From NCBI GenBank assembly GCA_001603335.1, contig LUYR01000593.1, forward strand, positions 1 through 9,757: a stretch of DNA of 9,757 nucleotides. Direction: 5' to 3'. A program made the position numbers and the translations under genes. The notes below the pieces were generated by a model that saw only the letters and a list, made by a program, of their open reading frames with translations, had not been told where the DNA came from and searched no databases. Shown here piece after piece: positions 5,567-9,757 of the stretch (position 1 is its first letter; each line of letters begins with the position of its first letter). The DNA is from Rhodospirillales bacterium Alpha_05 (GTDB taxonomy: Bacteria > Pseudomonadota > Alphaproteobacteria > Rhodospirillales > Rhodospirillaceae).

Positions 5567-7189
5567 TCATGTCTTCGCCCGTGTCGAGGCTCGTTTTGAC
5601 CTCGGCATTCTGCGCGCGGACCTGCTGGATGCGGGTTCCGGGCGGAGCGCCCTCGAACTTCACCACGAATTGCGCCTTGCCTGCCGCCGCCCCGGGCCAC
5701 CATCCACACCAGCGGCGGGATCGGCGGCATCCGCGTTCATCGACAAGCCAAGGTGGGCTTTCAGGCCATCGGGGACGATGGAGAGAAGGCCCGCGATCTT
5801 GCTCTTGATCCAGCCGACGAAGCCATCCCACAGACCGGCGACGCCCGCCTGTAGGCTCGAAACCCAACCCGCGCCGATGGCCATCATGTCGATGCCGCTC
5901 AAGGCACCGACGACGAGGTCGAGGCCTTCGGTGAAGGTCGCCTTGACGCTTGCCCAGAGCCCGGAGAAGTAGGCGGCGATGCCATCCCAATTCCGATAGA
6001 TCAGGTAGACCGCCGCCGCGATCGCAGCGACGACGGCGATGATCGGGTTCGTGAGCATCACCAGCCCGAGGCGGACGAATGCCGTGGTGATACCGAGGAT
6101 CGCGTTGAGCATCGGCGCGGCCATGATCGCGGCGACGATGCCGAGCATGTTGCCCCAGCCGCCGACGAACTTCGACACGGCGGAAACCGTATCGCCGAAT
6201 GCCGAAAGGCCATCCATGAACGACGTCAGGGCCTTAGCCGCGCGCGAGGTTCCGCCGTCGGTTGCAGTGAACCATTCGGAGACCTGCCCGACGAGGTCGC
6301 CGATCGCGACCGAGAACCGCGCGATCACTGTCGGCGAGACCGAACGGATGAACGCCGCGAACTTTTCCTGCAAGGGCACGAGCAGCGGCAGGAGGTTTTC
6401 CGCCAGGCCGTTTTGCAGGAAGGTGAACGCCGCGCCGACGCGCTGTTGGCTGTCCTTGAATTCTTCGGAAGCGGTCGCGAGCTTTTCGGTCATGCCGAGA
6501 TAGGCGCGACCTTCCTCGACGTAATCCGCCATAGCCTTGGAACCGCCCTCGAGAACGAGGGCCATCTTGCTGCCGGATTCGCCCATCAGCCGCATTGCGA
6601 CCGCCTGGCGTTCCGCCGGGTCCTTGATCTTCGCCATCTTGTCGGCGAGTTCGTTCAGGAGTTGGTTCGTCGGCTTGACATGGCCCGCGGCGTCGCGGAG
6701 TTGCAGGCCCATGGCTTCGAAGATCGGCTTTGCGCGTCCGACGCCGTTCGCCGCGTCGCCGATGTTCTTGGTGAAGGTCTGGATCGCGGAGTTGAAGTCT
6801 TCCTTGCCGCCGCCGCCGGTCAACTGCATGGCGTATTGGAAGCCGGAAATCTGTTCGGCGGTGAGCCCGACGCGGCGTCCGAGTTTTGCAACCTCGTCCC
6901 CCGCGTCGGCGGCTCCGGTGATCCAGTGGAGGAAACCGACGGCGCTGCCGCCGCCGATCAGGCCCGCAAGGCCGATACCGAGGCCGGAGATTTGGGCGCG
7001 GAGATTGCCGAACGCGCCCATCACGCCACGCAGGCCATCGCCGACGCGGTGCATGCCGAGCGCGCGGGAGGTGACGGAGGCCTGTTGGCGGAGGCCCGAG
7101 AGCAGTCCGCGCACCCGGCTGATGGGGCCCGAGGCTTCGTCCCGCCCCAAAAGGCGGAACAGTACCGAGTAGTCGCGCGATCCGGCCAT
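5550..7189 (-). CDS. Tail tape measure protein, Mu gp42 type, with a -1 frame change near the 3' end
   Basis: This is the tail length ruler, around which the tube assembles. The zero frame gives 509 residues ending at TGA 5662-5660. Visible parts are a helical N-terminus (SRVRGLLSGLRQQASV), a Gly/Ala hydrophobic stretch at about 69-90, a conserved core (GLTAEQISGFQYAMQLTGGG, then DPAERQAVAMRLMGESGSKM near 190-209) and a long hydrophobic region near 347-398 containing LTNPIIAVVAAIAAAVYLIY. The last 46 codons (KAQFVVKFEGAPPGTRIQQV ... SLDTGEDMTGWAD, stop 5552-5550) resemble the usual C-terminus of Mu-like tape measures but lie in the -1 frame. Joining the frames at codons 499-500 gives 546 residues. 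Cause: programmed slip, one-base deletion or sequencing error; see the heptamer entry. The start is ATG at 7189, with GAGGA upstream. Confidence 0.85.
5690..5696 (-). other. Frame junction in the tape measure gene, heptamer C CCG GGG
   Basis: On the minus strand the bases read CCCGGGG with zero-frame codons CCG GGG (codons 499 and 500 of the tape measure gene). This fits the X XXY YYZ form, and a -1 slip here leads directly into the frame that encodes the family-like C-terminus. Adding one base to this C/G tract has the same effect, so a simple one-base deletion or homopolymer miscall is equally consistent. GC-rich heptamers are weak slip sites as a rule, which favours mutation or error. Confidence 0.5.
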
Positions 7190-7221
7190 TTAGGGTCCTC
7201 AAAATGGAAACGGCGATGCCG

Positions 7222-7745
7222 TCAGGCACCGCCGGTTGCTTTGTTGATGGCCTCGGCTTCAGCCGTTCGCCACTTCACGGTTTCGTCATAGGCCCACCAG
7301 AGTTCCCGCAGCGTCATGTCCATGACTTGGGCCGGAGTCCAATGATGGATGTAGATCAGGCACCCGGCGGCATCCCGCCATCCCGCGACGCGCTCGGGCG
7401 GGGCAAAAAACTGAGTGCCGCCGCGATCAGGCGCAGGCTGTCGGAGGCGTCGAGATCGCCCGCAAACCGCTGCGGCAGGCCCTTCGGCTCGACGATCAGG
7501 GTTTGCGCGAAGGTGCGCGCCGCCGCCATGAACTTGCCCGTCATACCGCGTTCGAGCAGGTCGATTTCGGAGCCCTTCGGGCGGCGAAGCGTGACCTTGT
7601 CGACGTTTTCGGGCACCAGCTCCTTGCCGTTGCCGACCTTGATTTCCGCCGGATACTCGAACGTCAGGGTTTTGCTGCCGTCGGGGTTTTCCTCCACGCA
7701 ACCGTCGAGGTCGACGGCTTCGAGGACGTCATCGAAACCCGCCAT
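7222..7745 (-). CDS. Tail assembly chaperone, -1 frameshift fusion form
   Basis: A second open frame overlaps the end of the gp41 gene and continues to TGA at 7224-7222. It has no start of its own: upstream of 7411 it is an Arg-rich shadow of gp41, while downstream it gives a sensible protein, APPERVAGWRDAAGCLIYIH followed by HWTPAQVMDMTLRELWWAYD and a helical ETVKWRTAEAEAINKATGG end. In P2, lambda and many other tailed phages the longer chaperone form (gpE' or gpGT) is made by ribosomal frameshifting at this point. Slipping -1 at TTTTTTG joins residue 114 of gp41 to 60 further residues, giving 174 in total. The tape measure start follows 32 bases later. The frameshift is inferred from frame geometry, the slip site and family precedent. 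Confidence 0.85.
7356..7745 (-). CDS. Tail assembly chaperone, Mu gp41 / P2 gpE type, short form
   Basis: This is the unshifted 129-residue product of the tail assembly chaperone gene. Such proteins coat the tape measure before the tube forms around it and are not kept in the virion. The body (DGSKTLTFEYPAEIK, VDKVTLRRPKGSEIDLLERG, then an Ala/Leu-rich helix around residues 72-114) matches the Mu gp41 / P2 gpE family, and the location between tube and tape measure genes is diagnostic. The ATG at 7745 directly follows the tube stop codon and has a GGGAGGTG ribosome binding site eight bases upstream. After residue 114 the zero-frame tail (PRPSASRDGGMPPGA) is low complexity and looks like a run-off past the slip site to TGA at 7358-7356. 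Confidence 0.88.
   Translation of the reverse strand: MAGFDDVLEAVDLDGCVEENPDGSKTLTFEYPAEIKVGNGKELVPENVDKVTLRRPKGSEIDLLERGMTGKFMAAARTFAQTLIVEPKGLPQRFAGDLDASDSLRLIAAALSFLPRPSASRDGGMPPGA
7404..7410 (-). other. -1 ribosomal frameshift site T TTT TTG
   Basis: On the minus strand the bases read TTTTTTG. In the gp41 frame the codons are AGT TTT TTG (codons 112-114), so the heptamer is exactly in register as X XXY YYZ. Sliding back one base puts TTT TTT in the two ribosomal sites, and the next codon is GCC of the downstream frame. This is the same T6G heptamer described for the P2 E/E' tail gene. Runs of T are rare in this GC-rich coding DNA, which supports selection for the site. Confidence 0.88.
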
Positions 7746-8102
7746 TTAGAACACCTCCCGACCGGATTTCGCTTCGAAGCGCGCTTTGAGCGAGTTTTTC
7801 GAGGCGTCGACGTCGCCGTCGCCGATGAAGTCGGCGTCCGCCGACAGGGTGATGGTGCGATCCTCGCAGACCAGGGACACGTCGGCGTTGCGCGCGGACG
7901 TCAGGTCCGCCGCCGAGACACCTTCGCCCAAGAACACGTCCACTTCGATGAACGCAGCCTTGCCCTTCACCGAGCGGCCATGCCGCACGGCGCCGAGGAT
8001 GGATTCCGTCGACCGCGTTTGCACGCTGTAGGTCGCGGTTTCGGCGGTCGGCCACTGCGTGCCGTTCACCACCAGGTGTTTCACACCAGCCGTAACAGTC
8101 AT
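7746..8102 (-). CDS. M: Tail tube protein, Mu gpM type
   Basis: This 118-residue protein is predicted to form the rigid inner tube that the sheath surrounds and through which DNA passes. The assignment rests on its small size, its position directly after the sheath gene, and beta-rich sequence matching Mu-like tube proteins: an N-terminal VKHLVVNGTQWPTAETATYSV, the repeated TRSTESILG / GKAAFIEVDVFL strands, and VSLVCEDRTITLSADADFIG leading to a conserved KARFEAKSG near the C-terminus. The start is ATG at 8102 with AAGGGG upstream, overlapping the sheath stop. The stop TAA at 7748-7746 abuts the ATG of the next gene, and the strong GGGAGGTG binding site of that gene lies inside the last codons of this one, so the two are translationally linked. 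The gene is complete. Confidence 0.9.
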   Translation of the reverse strand: MTVTAGVKHLVVNGTQWPTAETATYSVQTRSTESILGAVRHGRSVKGKAAFIEVDVFLGEGVSAADLTSARNADVSLVCEDRTITLSADADFIGDGDVDASKNSLKARFEAKSGREVF

Positions 8103-8116
8103 GGTTCAGGCACCCC

Positions 8117-9643
8117 TTAGAAGGTCGAGAAGTCGAGCGAGAACTGAATCTGCGTCGCCACCGTGTAGAGCGGGTTCGCGAGATCCGGGCGATAGAGGAT
8201 GTTGAGGCGCGTGCCGACCTTGGTGACGACGAGGCGCTTCGCGAATTCCTCGACATCCTCGGTCAGTCCGAGGGTGACGAGGGTGGCGTAATGGTTGATC
8301 AGCGTCCCTTTCGCCAGTTGCGGCGCGCAAACCGGGATACCCTCGGCAACCTCGTCGCCATCCTTGACCAGAATGCAGCGGCGGAGGATGTAGCGCGAGT
8401 TGATCACCGACTTCAGCTCGCGCGCGATGCGCTGAAGCGTCGCCGGGGTGGTGATGTCGAGGAAGGCTTCATCGGCATCACCCGCCGCGTTCAGGCGGTA
8501 CATCGAAATCATGCGGTTGGTGACGACGGTTTTGTCGGACTGGCGATCCAGCACCGACAGACCGGACCAAAGGAGTTGGTTCTTGTCGCCTTTGGTGAAG
8601 CTCGACGCCTCGGGCTCCGCGATTTCGCCCTGAAGCGTGAGGCCGATCAGGGCGCGGGCAGGATGATTGAACAGCGCCGCGCCGACCTTGGCGACGGTGC
8701 GGGCCGTGGTGAGATAGCCGGGCGACGAGCGATCGAACCCGGCGACGCACGAGCCGAACTTACCGTTGCGCGTGCCGCCGAAGGTGGTGAGGCCCGACAG
8801 GCTCGCCGTGCGGGCGGTGAAGTAGAGGCCCCAAATCTGGTTGATCGCGTTCCAGCGGCGGTCCATTTCCGCGTCCATCGCGTTGAGGGAGGCGGAATCG
8901 GTGTAGGGCATGCCGATGTAGTCGAAGTTGATATCGCCCATCGCGGCGATCGCCGCGGTGATGTCCGGGTTCGCGGTGCCGCCCGCGAGATAGCCCGAGT
9001 TCGGGATCGCGAGGGCCACGCCGGCGGGCAATGCCTCGCCGCCGATTTCGCCCGAAAGGCTGTGCTGGATGCGGATTTCGTTCGCGGCCTCGCCCTTGTG
9101 CCGGGCGGTGACGGTGACCACCGCGCCGACGGCGGCGGCAGTGACCGGGAGATCGGTCGCGGCATTGATCTTCGTCGCGATAGCGGCGGCGACGTCGGCG
9201 GCGGCATCGCCGGACGCGACGCCGACTGACACGCGGTAGTCGCCGATGGCGGTCTTCGTCGCGCCCGCGATCCAAAGCGCGATGGTTCCGGCGGCAGTCG
9301 CCGGGCCGGTGACGGTGATCGTCTGCGCCGCCGCCGCGCCTTCGGCGTTGTCGGCGAGCGGGATGACGTAGAGCGGCATGGTTTCGTTGTTGGCGCGGAA
9401 GGCCACCACCATGGCGTGGAGCATCGAGCCGCGCCCGAACAGTTCCGCCGCGGCGGAGCCCTGCCCGGCAACGAGGACGGGGGCGGCTTCCGGCGCGATG
9501 CCGGTCGGCAGCATCTGGCCGATCAGGAGGGCGGCGGCGGTGTCGGTCGGCGTGGCGGCGGCGCTGCCGTCGATTTCGGCGAAGAAGCCGCCGAGACGCC
9601 AATCGCGCGGGATCTGGTTGAACGCTTCGTTGGGCATCGACAT
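8117..9643 (-). CDS. L: Tail sheath protein, Mu gpL type
   Basis: This 508-residue protein is the contractile sheath subunit. It polymerises around the tail tube and shortens to drive the tube through the host envelope. I recognise the Mu-like sheath family from the N-terminus (NQIPRDWRLGGFFAEID), the Ala-rich variable part at about residues 60-230, the central IWGLYFTAR stretch, and the C-terminal domain with the RYILRRCILVKDG, LNILYRPDLANPLYTVATQI and QFSLDFSTF segments typical of the sheath C-terminal fold. Length is close to that of Mu gpL. The start is ATG at 9643, preceded by AAGGAA about eight bases upstream; a second in-frame ATG lies two codons later. The gene ends in TAA at 8119-8117, 14 bases before the tube gene. 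The sheath-then-tube order is the standard one for contractile tails. The frame is intact and no key region looks missing. Confidence 0.95.
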   Translation of the reverse strand: MSMPNEAFNQIPRDWRLGGFFAEIDGSAAATPTDTAAALLIGQMLPTGIAPEAAPVLVAGQGSAAAELFGRGSMLHAMVVAFRANNETMPLYVIPLADNAEGAAAAQTITVTGPATAAGTIALWIAGATKTAIGDYRVSVGVASGDAAADVAAAIATKINAATDLPVTAAAVGAVVTVTARHKGEAANEIRIQHSLSGEIGGEALPAGVALAIPNSGYLAGGTANPDITAAIAAMGDINFDYIGMPYTDSASLNAMDAEMDRRWNAINQIWGLYFTARTASLSGLTTFGGTRNGKFGSCVAGFDRSSPGYLTTARTVAKVGAALFNHPARALIGLTLQGEIAEPEASSFTKGDKNQLLWSGLSVLDRQSDKTVVTNRMISMYRLNAAGDADEAFLDITTPATLQRIARELKSVINSRYILRRCILVKDGDEVAEGIPVCAPQLAKGTLINHYATLVTLGLTEDVEEFAKRLVVTKVGTRLNILYRPDLANPLYTVATQIQFSLDFSTF

Positions 9644-9655
9644 TTCGGGGGTTCC

Positions 9656-9757
9656 TTACTTCTTCGCGGAGGTCGCGGCGGGGACGACGAGCAGGTCGCC
9701 GAACTTGCCACCGGGGAGCCCGCCGGGCGCGCCCGCCGGGGCGAACAGGGTGCGGAC
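9656..9757 (-). CDS. 3' end of an unidentified small gene upstream of the tail sheath (partial)
   Basis: Only the last 33 codons are inside the window. They read VRTLFAPAGAPGGLPGGKFG followed by DLLVVPAATSAKK, then TAA at 9658-9656. The stop overlaps the AAGGA ribosome binding site of the sheath gene, so the two genes are tightly coupled. In phage Mu and its relatives this position, just before gpL, is held by a short protein of the gp38 / DUF2635 type. The visible residues (Gly/Pro-rich, then a short hydrophobic strand and a Lys-Lys end) are too few for me to confirm that family, so identity rests on position only. The frame is open to the window edge and no start codon is visible. Confidence 0.55.
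   Translation of the reverse strand, partial: VRTLFAPAGAPGGLPGGKFGDLLVVPAATSAKK

Noticed and set aside
8291..9229. A 312-codon open frame on the plus strand.
   Set aside because: It is entirely antisense to the tail sheath gene, with Arg/Ala/Asp-rich shadow composition and no convincing ribosome binding site.
1..9757. CRISPR arrays, tRNA or rRNA genes, insertion sequences and attachment sites.
   Set aside because: I saw no regularly spaced repeats, cloverleaf-like sequence, transposase frame or direct repeats flanking the cassette.

Overview
The window is part of the tail module of a Mu-type (contractile-tailed, transposable-phage-like) prophage or phage, read almost entirely on the minus strand. 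The DNA is GC-rich, with third-position G/C bias and densely packed genes. This would fit a high-GC proteobacterial host, possibly an alphaproteobacterium, but no host gene is present, so the host is an inference. No head, transposase, repressor or host-junction sequence is visible, so an intact prophage, a degraded prophage and a tail-derived particle cannot be told apart.

Layout in order of minus-strand transcription (right to left): the 3' end of an unidentified small gene (9757-9656); tail sheath, Mu gpL type (9643-8117); tail tube, gpM type (8102-7746); tail assembly chaperone gp41 (7745-7356), whose reading continues to 7222 through a -1 frameshift at a TTTTTTG heptamer; tape measure protein, gp42 type (7189-5550), whose last 46 codons lie in the -1 frame; then, after a reversed two-gene insertion, a probable minor tail protein (4598-3831), gpN / DNA circularization protein (3825-2623), gpP / gp44 baseplate hub (2613-1474), gp45 spike / baseplate assembly protein V (1469-894), gp46 (891-418) and the start of gp47, baseplate protein J (425-1, cut by the window edge). 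Apart from the insertion and the extra minor tail gene, this is the Mu order L-M-41-42-N-P-45-46-47. Junctions are short or overlapping and most starts have a good ribosome binding site, as expected of one long late operon. Together these genes build the tube, sheath, length ruler, hub, spike and wedges of a contractile tail.

The exception is a plus-strand cassette between the tape measure gene and the minor tail gene (about 4614-5566). It has lower GC, a 117-residue protein with a helix-turn-helix-like segment, and, overlapping it as TAATG, a 154-residue secreted protein with a signal peptide and four cysteines. An inverted repeat and possible promoter sequences precede it, and an 11-bp perfect hairpin follows it. 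This is the structure of a moron, an independently expressed accessory unit inside a late operon. I do not recognise either protein.

The main points to check are the moron, the P2-like TTTTTTG slip site in a Mu-type tail cluster (Mu itself uses an unusual -2 shift), and the frame change near the end of the tape measure gene. That frame change falls exactly on CCCGGGG, a formal X XXY YYZ heptamer, but could equally be a one-base deletion or sequencing error.
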